Notes: generated by a model not told the origin, from the sequence alone. DNA of 64,000 nt from Sphingomonas sp. OK281 (GCF_900115295.1 NZ_FOVZ01000001.1:992001-1056000), one strand, 5' to 3'. Counted from the first letter of the stretch, positions 44,123-53,723 are shown. A program made the numbers and translations.

Positions 44123-46666
44123 ATGCACATAATCGATCGTCGCATAATGATCGCGTCGCTGCTGGCGTCGTCGGCCATCGCTACGCCTGCCTTCGCGCAG
44201 ACCACGCCGACCGCGACGCCAGCCGCCGACGCGACCGCGCCCCAGGCGGGCGAATATGAAGGCGACATCGTCGTCACCGCCCAGAAGCGCGACCAGAATA
44301 TCCAGAACGTTCCGATCAGCATCCAGGCGATCGGCACCAAGCGACTCGACGATCTCAACATCTCGAACTTCAACCAATATACGCAATTGCTGCCGTCGGT
44401 GTCGTTCCAGACGACGCAACCCGGCTCGACCGTCGTCTACATGCGCGGTGTCGCATCGGGTGGCGACGGCAACCACTCCGGCCCGTTGCCCTCGGTCGGC
44501 ACCTATCTCGACGAGCAGCCGGTCACGACGATCGGCGGCACGCTCGACGTCCACATCTACGACGTCGCCCGGATCGAGAGCCTCGCCGGCCCGCAGGGCA
44601 CGCTATACGGTGCCTCGTCCGAAGCCGGCACGATCCGCATCATCACCAACAAGCCCGACACCAGCGGCTTTTACGGCCGCGTCGATGGCGAGGTGAACAG
44701 CGTCAAGTCGGGCGGCGTCGGCAGCAAGATCGAGGGTATGCTCAACATGCCGCTGTCGCAGTCCGCCGCGCTGCGCGTGGTCGGCTTCTACCAGCGCGAT
44801 GCCGGCTTCATCGACAACGTCGCCGGATGCCGTAGCTACCTGCCCGAACCGACCGCGACATCGTGCACGTCCGCGAATGGCGGCATCGTCGTCGACAACG
44901 CGGCATTCGTGAAGAAGAACTACAACGACACCGAGACCTATGGTGGCCGCGCCGCGCTGAAGGTCGATCTCGACAGCAACTGGACCGTGACGCCGACCGT
45001 CCTGTACCAGGAACAGCGCAACCACGGCACCTATGGCTACGACCCGAAGGTCGGCGATCTCCAGGTCCAGCATTTCTTTCCCGAATTCCGCCGCGATCGC
45101 TTCATCCAGGGAGCGCTGACGATCGAGGGCAAGGTCGGCAACTGGGACGTCACCTATGCCGGCGCGTATCTCGACCGGAAGACCTACACGTCGAGCGACT
45201 ATACCGATTACGCCGAAGCCTATGACTCTGCCTATTCCTCGGTCGGCGGCCTCGCCGGCTATTTCTACTACCAGGACAATGCCGGCCGGACGATCGATCC
45301 ACGCCAGAAGATCATCGGCACCGATCACTTCAAGAAGACCAGCCAGGAACTGCGCGTCGCATCGCCGGTCGAGGACCGGTTCCGGATCGTCGCCGGCGCC
45401 TTCTACCAGCGCCAGACCAACGCGATCTTCCAGGATTACCAGATCGCCAATCTCGGCACCGCGGTGTCGGTCAACGGCTCGCCCGGCACGTTGTGGCTGA
45501 CCAAGCAGAAGCGCGTCGACAAGGATTACGCGATGTTCGGCGAGGCGAGCTTCGACATCCTGCCGAACCTGACGGCGACCGCGGGTGGCCGCGCCTATAT
45601 CTACGACAATTCGCTGATCGGCTTCTACGGCTTCGGGCGCAATCCGGCGGTCGATCCGACCGATGGGCGGCCCTACACGGCAACGCCGTTCAACGCGGCG
45701 GGCAGCAGTCAGACGGGCGTCGCGGGCTGCTATCTCGCGAACGGCCAGACCTTGCGCGAGGCGTATCTGAACGGCGGCGACACCTCGACCTTGTTGCCGG
45801 CAGCCGTCGCGGGCTCGCCCTGTACCAACCTTGCGACCTACACGACCACCGGCCTGATCCCGAAGCGGACACAGGGCCAGGGCGCCACCTATCGCTTCAA
45901 CCTGACGTTCAAGCCGAGCGACAAGGTCATGGCCTATGCCACCTTCTCGCGCGGCTTCCGGCCGGGCGGGATCAACCGGCGCGGCGACGTCGCGCCGTAT
46001 GATGCGGATTTCCTGACGAACTATGAGCTGGGCCTGAAGACGACGGTGTTCGACAGGCTGCGCGTCAACGCGTCGATCTATCAGCAGGCGTGGGACAAGT
46101 TCCAGTTTTCGTTCCTCGGGCTGAACAGCTTCACGATCATCCAGAACGGGCCGAACGCGCGGATCAGGGGTGCCGAGGCCGATGCGAACATCTCGACGGG
46201 GGGCCTGTCGCTGACTGCCGCGGCCGCCTACACCGATGCGAAGACCCGCAACGATCTGTGCGCGACGCAGGTCTGCAGCGGCACCGGGACCGACGTGCTC
46301 GCACCGAAGGGCACTCGCCTGCCGATCACGCCACGCTTCAAGGCAAGCGGGACGGCACGCTACAGCGTGCCCATCGGCACGGCGAAGGCGTATATCCAGG
46401 GGCTTGTGGCGCATCAGAGTTCGGCGTCCGCGGATATCCGGCTGGCGCAGGCGGCGACGCTGGGTCGGCTCAAGGCGTATACGACGGCGACTGCCTCGAT
46501 CGGTGCGGACCTGTCCGGCTACACGCTCGAACTGTTCGTCCAGAATTTGTGGGACGAACGCGCGCAATTGTCACGCTACCAGCAGTGCGGAACGTGTTCG
46601 CAGCGCACCTACATCGTGAGCAGCACGCCGCGCACGATCGGGCTTAGGGCCGGGGCCAAATTCTAA
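44123..46666 (+). CDS. TonB-dependent receptor
   Basis: This 847-residue outer-membrane receptor has a signal peptide at about 1-26 (ends AFAQ). The TonB-box/plug start is EGDIVVTAQKRDQNIQNVP, followed by the plug (VVYMRGVASGGDG, GPQGTLYGASSEAGTIRI) and a 22-strand barrel (GINRRGDVAPYDADFLTNYELGLK), ending with phenylalanine (GAKF), as expected for BAM insertion. Its neighbours suggest uptake of a peptide or sulfated/modified compound. The FecI/FecR pair is 5 kb away on the other strand, so direct control is uncertain. Confidence 0.93.
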   Translation: MHIIDRRIMIASLLASSAIATPAFAQTTPTATPAADATAPQAGEYEGDIVVTAQKRDQNIQNVPISIQAIGTKRLDDLNISNFNQYTQLLPSVSFQTTQPGSTVVYMRGVASGGDGNHSGPLPSVGTYLDEQPVTTIGGTLDVHIYDVARIESLAGPQGTLYGASSEAGTIRIITNKPDTSGFYGRVDGEVNSVKSGGVGSKIEGMLNMPLSQSAALRVVGFYQRDAGFIDNVAGCRSYLPEPTATSCTSANGGIVVDNAAFVKKNYNDTETYGGRAALKVDLDSNWTVTPTVLYQEQRNHGTYGYDPKVGDLQVQHFFPEFRRDRFIQGALTIEGKVGNWDVTYAGAYLDRKTYTSSDYTDYAEAYDSAYSSVGGLAGYFYYQDNAGRTIDPRQKIIGTDHFKKTSQELRVASPVEDRFRIVAGAFYQRQTNAIFQDYQIANLGTAVSVNGSPGTLWLTKQKRVDKDYAMFGEASFDILPNLTATAGGRAYIYDNSLIGFYGFGRNPAVDPTDGRPYTATPFNAAGSSQTGVAGCYLANGQTLREAYLNGGDTSTLLPAAVAGSPCTNLATYTTTGLIPKRTQGQGATYRFNLTFKPSDKVMAYATFSRGFRPGGINRRGDVAPYDADFLTNYELGLKTTVFDRLRVNASIYQQAWDKFQFSFLGLNSFTIIQNGPNARIRGAEADANISTGGLSLTAAAAYTDAKTRNDLCATQVCSGTGTDVLAPKGTRLPITPRFKASGTARYSVPIGTAKAYIQGLVAHQSSASADIRLAQAATLGRLKAYTTATASIGADLSGYTLELFVQNLWDERAQLSRYQQCGTCSQRTYIVSSTPRTIGLRAGAKF

Positions 46667-46682
46667 GACCGAATGACCAAAC

Positions 46683-46810
46683 GATCCTCCCCCCGCCGGG
46701 GTGAGTCGGCGCCGACGGCGACGGAGGGGGAGGACACGGAACAGAGGTTGCCCGTTTCCTCCCCCTCCGACTGGCAAGCGCCAGCCACCTCCCCCTGGCG
46801 GGGGAGGATC
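46683..46810. repeat. Large imperfect inverted repeat (REP-like) between receptor and peptidase genes
   Basis: The ends GATCCTCCCCCCGCCGGGG and CCCCTGGCGGGGGAGGATC are near-perfect complements, and GGAGGGGGAGGA (46731-46742 region) pairs with the internal TCCTCCCCCTCC. The whole element can fold as a long branched hairpin. Such CTCCCCC/GGGGGAG units are scattered through sphingomonad and Caulobacter intergenic regions. It may also uncouple expression of the flanking genes. Confidence 0.75.
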
Positions 46811-46834
46811 AGATTTCTCCGAGGAAAGATCACG

Positions 46835-48220
46835 ATGACGTCCAAGCTCAAGCTGCTTCTCGCCTGCACCGCCGCGATGACCGCCCTGCCCGCCTCGGCG
46901 CAGACACCGGCCGCCGCCGCCAACGGCCTCGAGATCGCCAAGAAGATGATCGCGTTTCGCAGCGTGCGCGGTCCCGGAAACCAGACTCCGCAGCTCGCCG
47001 CCTACCTGAAGGCTACGCTGGTCGCGGGTGGCTTCGCGGCCGATGACGTGACGATCACGCCAGTCGACGACACCGCGTATCTGATCGCGACATGGAAGGG
47101 CAGCGATCCGGCGCTCAAGCCGATCGTCGTCTCCGGCCATATCGACGTGGTCGAGGCCAAGCCCGCCGACTGGCAGCGCGATCCGTTCACCGCAGTGGTC
47201 GAGAACGGCTATCTCTACGGCCGCGGCGCGACCGACATGAAGCTGGACGCCGCGCTCGCGATCGCCACGCTGCTCGACATGAAGAAGGCGGGCTACAAAC
47301 CCAAGCGCGGCATCGTCCTCGCGCTGTCGGGCGACGAGGAGACCGTGATGAAGACCTCGTCGCTGATCGCCGAAAAGCTCAAGGCCAGCGAGATGGCGCT
47401 CAACATCGATGGCGGTGGCGGACTGTACGCGGAAAACGGCAAGCCCGAGTATTTCACGATCGGCGCGGCCGAGAAGACCTATGCCGACTTCCAGATGGAA
47501 GTGACGAACCCCGGCGGCCATTCCTCCGCGCCGCGGAAGGTCAACGCGATCAACGAGCTTTCCGCGGCTTTGGTGAAGATCGGCGGATATCGCTTCACGC
47601 CGCAGCTGTCGCCGATCACCAAGGGCTATTTCGAGGGCGTCGCGCCGCGCCAGACGCCCGAACTCGGCGCGGCGATGCGTGCGTTCGTCGCCGATCCGAC
47701 GGACCAGAAGGCGATCGAGACGCTTGCCGCCAACACCGGGTATGTCGGCCAGATCGGCACCACCTGCGTCACGACGATGGTCAGCGGCGGCCATGCGCTC
47801 AATGCGCTGCCACAGCGCGCGACCGCCAACATCAACTGCCGCATCTTCCCCGGCGTGAAGCCGGCAACCGTGATGGCCGAACTGGCGAAGGTCGCCGCCG
47901 ACCCCGGTGTGAAATTCAGCGACGTCACCGAAGGCTCGAACCCGACCGATGCCTCGCCGCTGCGCGCCGACCTGACCGGTGCGGTCAAGGCGGCGATGGG
48001 CAAGATCCGTCCCGGCGTACCGATCTTTCCCAGCATGTCCGCGGGCGCGAGCGATTCGATGTGGTACCGCTCGGTCGGCGTACCGAGCTACGGAGTCAGC
48101 CCGATCTACATCAAGCAGTCCGACGATTTCAGCCACGGCCTGAACGAACGTACCCCGATCGACAACATTCCGCTCGCGATCACCTATTACCGCTCGCTGC
48201 TGACCGACCTCACGAAGTAG
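46835..48220 (+). CDS. M20 family metallopeptidase, exported
   Basis: This 461-residue M20/M25/M40 peptidase has a signal peptide at 1-22 (ends ASAQ). Metal ligands and catalytic residues are visible: H102 and D104 (SGHIDVVEA), D134 (GRGATDMK), E168/E169 (GDEET) and a C-terminal histidine in HGLNER. NPGGHSSAPRK is the dimerisation-lid region. It probably trims peptides imported by the adjacent receptor. The start at 46835 follows GAGGAAAG. Confidence 0.92.
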   Translation: MTSKLKLLLACTAAMTALPASAQTPAAAANGLEIAKKMIAFRSVRGPGNQTPQLAAYLKATLVAGGFAADDVTITPVDDTAYLIATWKGSDPALKPIVVSGHIDVVEAKPADWQRDPFTAVVENGYLYGRGATDMKLDAALAIATLLDMKKAGYKPKRGIVLALSGDEETVMKTSSLIAEKLKASEMALNIDGGGGLYAENGKPEYFTIGAAEKTYADFQMEVTNPGGHSSAPRKVNAINELSAALVKIGGYRFTPQLSPITKGYFEGVAPRQTPELGAAMRAFVADPTDQKAIETLAANTGYVGQIGTTCVTTMVSGGHALNALPQRATANINCRIFPGVKPATVMAELAKVAADPGVKFSDVTEGSNPTDASPLRADLTGAVKAAMGKIRPGVPIFPSMSAGASDSMWYRSVGVPSYGVSPIYIKQSDDFSHGLNERTPIDNIPLAITYYRSLLTDLTK

Positions 48221-49103
48221 CGCGCGGCGTCGCGGCACCGAGCAGCGACATCAGCAACCGCGCCACCTCCGCCGGCCGTTCGCGTTGCGGGAAATGACCG
48301 ACACCCTCGATCATGATCCGCTCGAACGGCCCGGTGAACTTTTCGGCGACCGCGTCGGCGGTGGCAGGCGGGTTCACGCCGTCGACGTCACCGTGAATAT
48401 AGATCGTCGGCAAGGACAGGGTCTGCGTCGCCTTGACCCGCGCCTCCAGCCACGCGCTGTTTGGATCGGGCTCGGCTTCGTCCCACCGCGATCGATAGCT
48501 GTGCAACGTCACGTCGACCCAGTCGGGATTCTCGAACGACTTTGCGACGGCATCGAACGTCGCGTCGTCGAACCAGCCCTCGGGTGACCAGTTGACCCAG
48601 TGGACATGCGCGAACCCCTTGGGATCGGCGCGTACCGCCTCTGCGCCGCGCTTGGTCGCCATGAACCAGTGATACCATTGCCGTTGCGCGTGCCAGAAGG
48701 GCGGCGTCTTCATCCCGCCCAGGCGCGGCGGGGTCGACAGCATCGCGATCCGCTCGACCCGGTCGGGCCAGCCAACCGCCAGGGCTTCGGCGATGTTCGA
48801 TCCCCAGTCGTGCCCGACCACGGCGAACTGCGCCACGCCCAGTCCATCCAGCAATGCGATCATGTCGAGCGCGTGGACTCCACTGTTGCCGGTGCGAGGT
48901 GCATCCGACACGAAGCGGGTCGCGCCGAACCCGCGCAATGTCGGCACGATCAGGCGCAACCCGGCGTCGCGCAAGGCCGGACGGACGCCGTCCCATGTCG
49001 TGGCATCGTCGGGCCAGCCGTGCAGCAACAGGACGACGCGACCATCGCGCGGGCCGTCGTCCTCATACGCGATTGCCAGATCCTTGGTCGTGAACGTCGG
49101 CAT
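48210..49103 (-). CDS. Alpha/beta hydrolase, epoxide hydrolase-like
   Basis: This 297-residue hydrolase has the HGWP oxyanion motif (28-31), nucleophile aspartate D99 in GHDWG and a C-terminal GVGHFPQRE histidine. Aspartate as nucleophile fits epoxide hydrolases or haloalkane dehalogenases. The 3' end overlaps the M20 gene tail-to-tail by 11 bases. No signal peptide is present. Confidence 0.87.
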   Translation of the reverse strand: MPTFTTKDLAIAYEDDGPRDGRVVLLLHGWPDDATTWDGVRPALRDAGLRLIVPTLRGFGATRFVSDAPRTGNSGVHALDMIALLDGLGVAQFAVVGHDWGSNIAEALAVGWPDRVERIAMLSTPPRLGGMKTPPFWHAQRQWYHWFMATKRGAEAVRADPKGFAHVHWVNWSPEGWFDDATFDAVAKSFENPDWVDVTLHSYRSRWDEAEPDPNSAWLEARVKATQTLSLPTIYIHGDVDGVNPPATADAVAEKFTGPFERIMIEGVGHFPQRERPAEVARLLMSLLGAATPRATS

Positions 49104-49193
49104 CAGCCTCTCCCCTCGGCGGCCAGCCCCCCAACGGGATCGACGCCATGAGTCGTACGGTCGAACGCATTGGAGGCCATCGCCGATCCTTCC

Positions 49194-49697
49194 CTACCGT
49201 TTCGCCGCCAGCTTCGCGCCAGCTGCCGTGACCAGACCGAAACCGACGTGAAGCAGCGTGTGCGTTCCGATCGTAGCCTTGTCCGATCGCCACTCGGGCG
49301 CCTTCAACCCCAGCAGCGGACCCGCGACCCAGTGCATCGCCGCATAGAAGGCGAGCCCGAACCCGATCCCGCTGGCAACCACCGACGCTTCCTCGTCGGT
49401 CGCCAGCGCGTACGCGACACCAGCCGCGCCCGACAGCAACAGATGACCGCCCTGGATCACCGCCTGTTCGCGCGGATCGGGCATCGCATCGTCGGCTGGT
49501 GCGCTCTGGCCGAGCTTCGCCAACCCGGCACGCTCGATGTCCGCCAGCTCGGACGGCGTACCGCTCTTGCGTTCGCCCGACATCAACAGTGCGGTGATGC
49601 CGATGCCCGCGACGAGCGCGCCAGCGACGGCGCCGGCAAACCGCCTGCCGTCTCCCGCCCCGACTGTGGGCGTAGGCAAGGTCCCGGCCTCAGGCAT
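49194..49697 (-). CDS. DUF1440-like membrane protein (YagU family)
   Basis: This 167-residue protein has hydrophobic segments at about 20-40, 83-100, 105-125 and 140-160, with GHLLLSGAAGVAYALA and YAAMHWVAGPLLGLK, which fit DUF1440 (YagU). The E. coli member is linked to acid resistance. The start overlaps the DJ-1/PfpI stop by 8 bases, so it is coupled to a stress-type gene. Confidence 0.7.
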   Translation of the reverse strand: MPEAGTLPTPTVGAGDGRRFAGAVAGALVAGIGITALLMSGERKSGTPSELADIERAGLAKLGQSAPADDAMPDPREQAVIQGGHLLLSGAAGVAYALATDEEASVVASGIGFGLAFYAAMHWVAGPLLGLKAPEWRSDKATIGTHTLLHVGFGLVTAAGAKLAAKR

Positions 49698-50250
49698 TGC
49701 CGGCCTGCTTGCCTGCCGCGAATTCTACAACGAGCTTGGCGCAGAACGCCGGCAGGTCGTCCGGGTTGCGGCTGGTGACGAGTCCGTTGTCGACGACCAC
49801 CTCCTGGTCGACCCAGGTTCCGCCGGCATTGCGGATATCGGTCTGCAGCGTCGGGAACGAGGTGAGCGTCCGCCCCTTGAGCACGTCGGCCTCGACCAGC
49901 GTCCAGGGCGCATGGCAGATCGCAGCGACCGGCTTTGCCTGAGCAAAGAAATCATGGACGAACGCGACGACCGGCTTCGATCCGCGCAGCGTATCCGCAC
50001 CGACGCTGCCGCCCGGAATGATCAGTGCATCGAACTCCGAAGCCGAGACGTCGTCGATCGTCTTGTCGACCGCGAAGCTGGCGCCGGGATCGAGATCGTT
50101 GTTCACCGATTTCGCGTCGCCCGCCTTCAGGCTGATGACCGTCACGGTGCCGCCGGCCGCCTCGACCGCCGCCTTGGGCTTGCTGAACTCGGGCTCCTCG
50201 GTCCCGCGAGGAGAGATCAGGATCGCAATCTTCTTGCCGTCGAGCGTCAT
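49690..50250 (-). CDS. DJ-1/PfpI family protein
   Basis: This 186-residue cysteine hydrolase has the nucleophile elbow AICHAPW (C112, H113) with E18/E19 in RGTEEPEF. The family covers glyoxalase-III/deglycase-like chaperones and general-stress proteins (YhbO). The ATG at 50250 follows AAGGA. It is in an operon-like run with catalase and DUF1440 genes. Confidence 0.9.
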   Translation of the reverse strand: MTLDGKKIAILISPRGTEEPEFSKPKAAVEAAGGTVTVISLKAGDAKSVNNDLDPGASFAVDKTIDDVSASEFDALIIPGGSVGADTLRGSKPVVAFVHDFFAQAKPVAAICHAPWTLVEADVLKGRTLTSFPTLQTDIRNAGGTWVDQEVVVDNGLVTSRNPDDLPAFCAKLVVEFAAGKQAGNA

Positions 50251-50309
50251 GGAAATGTCCTTCGTTTTTAAATGGTCGTCGTCGGGCGTGATGGGTACGC
50301 GCGGGCCGC

Positions 50310-51383
50310 TCAGGCGACCGGCTCGTGATAGGGGCAGCCGTTCACGCGCGCCCGGAAGTCGGCCGAGTGGCGATAGGGTTCGTTGCGCGCCCGGTTGATG
50401 TTGCCGAGCGGCTGGTGTGCCGCAATTCCCGTCCAGACGCCGAACCGCGTCTGCTCGTCGATCTGCTGGACCTGTGCCGGATCCCAGCTGTCCTGCGCAG
50501 CAACGCGGACGGTGCCGACCTTGTGGAACGGCGCCTCGGCCTCGTCCCATTCGACCGTCGGATCCTCGATCGGCTGGCGGTCGAGATCGCGGCAAAGCTG
50601 GACCCGAAATTCCCATTCCGCGTCGATCCCGCGCATCTCGGCCTGCACGTCCTCGCGGATCGCATCCCGACGACCGTCGACGTCGATCAGACCGCCCGTC
50701 AGCGCGGTCATCGCCGGCGCCACCGGTTTCATGCTGAACTTCGCGATATAGTCGCCGAACCGGAACGGCGTGACGCTGTAATAGGTCTCTCCGAGTGGCT
50801 CGACGTTCGGAGCACCGCCCAGCGAGTTGATCGCCGCGCTCTCGATCCCGACCGTCTCCAGCGCACCACGCACGCCGCGCAGCACGGACGACATGACGGT
50901 CTTCGTCCCCTCAAGCCGATCAGTCGTCTTGGCAAGCAGCTTCAGGTTGCCGAGAAACTTGTCCGCGGTCTTCGCCTGGAAAACGGTGCCGTTGACCATC
51001 ACGAAATCCTGCGCCGTTCCTTCCGAGCCCGGCAACCGGGCGCCGTCGACATCGAATACCTTCATCGCCAGGCCGCGCGGCAGGCTGATCGCGTCGGGCA
51101 GGATGTCGCCCGCGTTGGTCGACATCCGCAGCAACGTCTTGTGCGTTCCGGGCTTCGCGAAAAGACCCTGGGCCAGCTCCGCGGGCAGGTCGCCGTCGAC
51201 GGTCAGTTCACCCACCAGCACGCCGTGCGCCTTGGCGTGGACCGACCTCACGGCATGACCATAGTCCTCCGCCGTCCGCTCGAGGATGACGTCGAACGCC
51301 GAGCACAGCTCCGCTATCGTTTCACGCTCGTCCGATGCGATCGTCTCGACATCGGCATGGTATCGCACGGGGGCTTTGGTCAT
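50310..51383 (-). CDS. Catalase-family haem protein (SrpA-like)
   Basis: This 357-residue protein is shorter than monofunctional catalases (~480) and fits the SrpA-like catalase subfamily. AKAHGVLVGELTV holds the distal histidine region, RMSTNAG and ISLPRGLAMKVFDVDG the haem pocket. The C-terminal NRARNEPYRHSADFRARVNG is typical. Organic peroxide or hydrogen peroxide detoxification is likely. The start at 51383 has AGGAGG upstream. Confidence 0.86.
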   Translation of the reverse strand: MTKAPVRYHADVETIASDERETIAELCSAFDVILERTAEDYGHAVRSVHAKAHGVLVGELTVDGDLPAELAQGLFAKPGTHKTLLRMSTNAGDILPDAISLPRGLAMKVFDVDGARLPGSEGTAQDFVMVNGTVFQAKTADKFLGNLKLLAKTTDRLEGTKTVMSSVLRGVRGALETVGIESAAINSLGGAPNVEPLGETYYSVTPFRFGDYIAKFSMKPVAPAMTALTGGLIDVDGRRDAIREDVQAEMRGIDAEWEFRVQLCRDLDRQPIEDPTVEWDEAEAPFHKVGTVRVAAQDSWDPAQVQQIDEQTRFGVWTGIAAHQPLGNINRARNEPYRHSADFRARVNGCPYHEPVA

Positions 51384-51452
51384 CGGGACCTCCTGTAGAA
51401 GCTTTGGGGATGGTGTCGGCGGGACGCATCAACCGGCGTCCCGCCGGATCGA

Positions 51453-52574
51453 TCAGCGGCGCGGTGCAGCCGCGAACGCGGTCTTCAGGCGTGCGACGGC
51501 AAGGTCGTTCGCATCCTTCGCGCCACGAACCACCTTCGCCATGCCGAAGAACTCGTGCGTGACGCCGGGGAAGGTCTTCTGCTCGACCTTCACGCCAGCC
51601 GCGCGCATCGCCACCGCGAGCGTCTCACCATCCGAGCGCAGCGGGTCGATCTGCGCATTGATGATCGTCGTCGGCGGCAACCCGCGCAAATTCGCCTTCA
51701 CCAGGTTCAGTCGCGGATCCTGCGCATCGGCCGGCGTGGTCTGGTAGTAATAGCCGAACCACTTCAGCATCGCCGCATTCAGCGGCTTGGCATTGGCCGC
51801 ATCCCGGCGCGACGGCAGCGTCATGCTGCTGTTGGCGATCGGGTAGACCGACACGATGTAGCGGGGCACGGTCAGGCGATTATCGCGCGCGTAGATCGCA
51901 GTCGCGACGGCCAGATTGCCGCCGGCGCTCTCGCCCGCCACCGCGATCCTGGCGGGATCGCCGCCCCAGCTCGCCGCGTTCTGCAACGTCCAGCGATAGG
52001 CCGTGGCCGCATCGTCGTGCTGTGCCGGGAACTTGAACTCCGGGGCATGGCGATATTCGACCGATACGACGATCGCGTTCAACGCCTTGGCCATCGCGCG
52101 CGGTGCGGCGTCATAGGTCGCGACGTCCGCGATCACCCAGCCGCCGCCATGATAATAGACGAGGACCGGCATCGCGGCGCCGCCAGCGGGTGCTGCGGCC
52201 GGTTTGTAGATCCGCGCGAACTGCTGTGCGTCGGAGCCGTACGGCACGTCCTGGGTCACGACCGAACCATCCGGCTCCGTCGAGAGGCCCTTCTTCGCCA
52301 TCGCGGCCTTGGCGCCATCGGCGGCGGACGGCTGCATTCTGGCTTCGGCAGGCGTCAACGTCTCGATCGGCTTGCCACCGAGACCGGCGAGCGCGTCGAG
52401 CACCATTTGCATGTCCGGCGCGGCCTTGGGCGGTTGGATCGCGGTGGCAGGCGGCGCGGCCGGTGGTGGCGCGCTGGGCGAGCGCGCGGACTGAGCAGAG
52501 ACCCCGGCGGACGCCGCGAGCAACGCGCCGATAAGGACCGCACGTGACAGCGGACGCTTTGAAATTACGGACAT
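51453..52574 (-). CDS. Secreted HSL-type alpha/beta hydrolase
   Basis: This 373-residue hormone-sensitive-lipase-family esterase has a signal peptide (1-27, ends VSAQS) followed by a proline-rich linker (APPPAAPPATA). HGGGW is at 142-146 and nucleophile S216 is in GESAGG. The C-terminal GVTHEFFGM gives the histidine. An AGGAGG ribosome-binding site lies 5 bases before the ATG. It is divergent from a Crp/Fnr regulator. Substrates are probably short acyl esters. Confidence 0.88.
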   Translation of the reverse strand: MSVISKRPLSRAVLIGALLAASAGVSAQSARSPSAPPPAAPPATAIQPPKAAPDMQMVLDALAGLGGKPIETLTPAEARMQPSAADGAKAAMAKKGLSTEPDGSVVTQDVPYGSDAQQFARIYKPAAAPAGGAAMPVLVYYHGGGWVIADVATYDAAPRAMAKALNAIVVSVEYRHAPEFKFPAQHDDAATAYRWTLQNAASWGGDPARIAVAGESAGGNLAVATAIYARDNRLTVPRYIVSVYPIANSSMTLPSRRDAANAKPLNAAMLKWFGYYYQTTPADAQDPRLNLVKANLRGLPPTTIINAQIDPLRSDGETLAVAMRAAGVKVEQKTFPGVTHEFFGMAKVVRGAKDANDLAVARLKTAFAAAPRR

Positions 52575-52673
52575 ATTTCCTCCTGTTTGCCCAGCATGAA
52601 CAAACAGGAAGGTCCGACGTTTCTGTACGGAACCGTGCCAAACCCCTGGTGCGTCGCAACAGCCGGGTCGGTC

Positions 52674-53456
52674 ATGTCGTCCATCATACCATTTCTGGGA
52701 CGGGCCGACGCCGGTTCCCCGGTCGATCTTGCGCCCACGTTCGACGCGTCCCGACACGAGCAGGGTATATCCGGCAACCAGCTTCTCGCGCGCTTGTCTG
52801 CCCAGGATTTCGCGTTGCTGGCACCGCATCTGAAGCGCGTCTCATTCGCGGTCGGCGACTACATAACCCGCGCCGGCGATCCGATCGACAGCATCTGCTT
52901 TCTCGAACAGGGTATTGCCGGCGTGCTCGATTCGCTCGACGACGACCGACGCTATGCCGTCGGCCTGGTCGGTGCGGAGGGGTTCATCGGCTGGCCGCTG
53001 CTGATGGGAGACGATCGTTCGCCTTACGACGTGACGATGCGCGCCGAGCACGGCCACGCGCTGCGCATATCCGCTGCCGTACTGATCGCTGCCGTCGATG
53101 CCAGTGCCACGCTTCGCAAGGCGCTGTTGCGGTTCGTCCATGTCTTCATGTTGCAGATGGGTCGGACGATCGTCTCGTCGCTGGCGCATCCGATCGAGCG
53201 ACGGATGGCGCGCTGGATCCTGCTATACCACGACCGTGTGCAGGCGGACGAGATCTGCATGACGCACGAGGAGTTTCGCCTGATGCTCGGCGTGCGTCGC
53301 AGCAGCATCACCGATGCGCTTCACCGGCTTGAAGAAGATCATGCCATCCGCGCTTTACGGGCGAGGGTCCTGGTGCAAAACCGCGACAAGCTCATGGCCC
53401 TGGCGGGCGACACCTATGGTCATCCCGAACAGGAATATTCGCGCCTCTTCGGTTGA
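52674..53456 (+). CDS. Crp/Fnr-family transcriptional regulator
   Basis: This 260-residue regulator has an N-terminal cNMP-like sensor domain (FAVGDYITRAGDPIDSICFLEQG) and a C-terminal winged helix (MTHEEFRLMLGVRRSSITDALHRLEE). No Fnr-type cysteine cluster is present, so oxygen sensing by an iron-sulfur centre is unlikely. The start is not certain: ATG at 52674 lacks a ribosome-binding site and 52596 is in frame. It probably controls the divergent esterase or a stress regulon. Confidence 0.88.
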   Translation: MSSIIPFLGRADAGSPVDLAPTFDASRHEQGISGNQLLARLSAQDFALLAPHLKRVSFAVGDYITRAGDPIDSICFLEQGIAGVLDSLDDDRRYAVGLVGAEGFIGWPLLMGDDRSPYDVTMRAEHGHALRISAAVLIAAVDASATLRKALLRFVHVFMLQMGRTIVSSLAHPIERRMARWILLYHDRVQADEICMTHEEFRLMLGVRRSSITDALHRLEEDHAIRALRARVLVQNRDKLMALAGDTYGHPEQEYSRLFG

Positions 53457-53501
53457 TCCGGCACCGCATCGCCCAATGCCGGCCGCCGAAAGACCGGACC
53501 T

Positions 53502-53723
53502 TCAGGACACGCGAAAACCGGTCATGCCGTTCTCGCCGTCGTCGTTCGGCTCGCGACCGGCCAGGACATTCTCGATCTGGTCCAGCCCGTACGGCACATC
53601 AAGATGCTGCGCTCCCAGGAACAGCCGACTGCCACCCTCCTGCGGCACCGCATGCGTCAGCTTGTCGATGTCGACGAGTGCCTTGCCCGACGGCAGGATT
53701 TCAATCTGAACGAAGCGCATCAT
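53502..53723 (-). CDS. Small hypothetical protein, 73 aa
   Basis: MMRFVQIEILPSGKALVDIDKL starts a soluble, mildly acidic 73-residue product. The GGAG ribosome-binding site 5-8 bases before the twin ATGs supports translation. I do not recognise a family. It is convergent with the Crp gene. Confidence 0.6.
   Translation of the reverse strand: MMRFVQIEILPSGKALVDIDKLTHAVPQEGGSRLFLGAQHLDVPYGLDQIENVLAGREPNDDGENGMTGFRVS

Noticed and set aside
46683..46810. CRISPR-like or rho-independent terminator reading of the inverted repeat
   Set aside because: There are no regularly spaced direct repeats and no T-tract; the structure fits a single REP-like palindrome.
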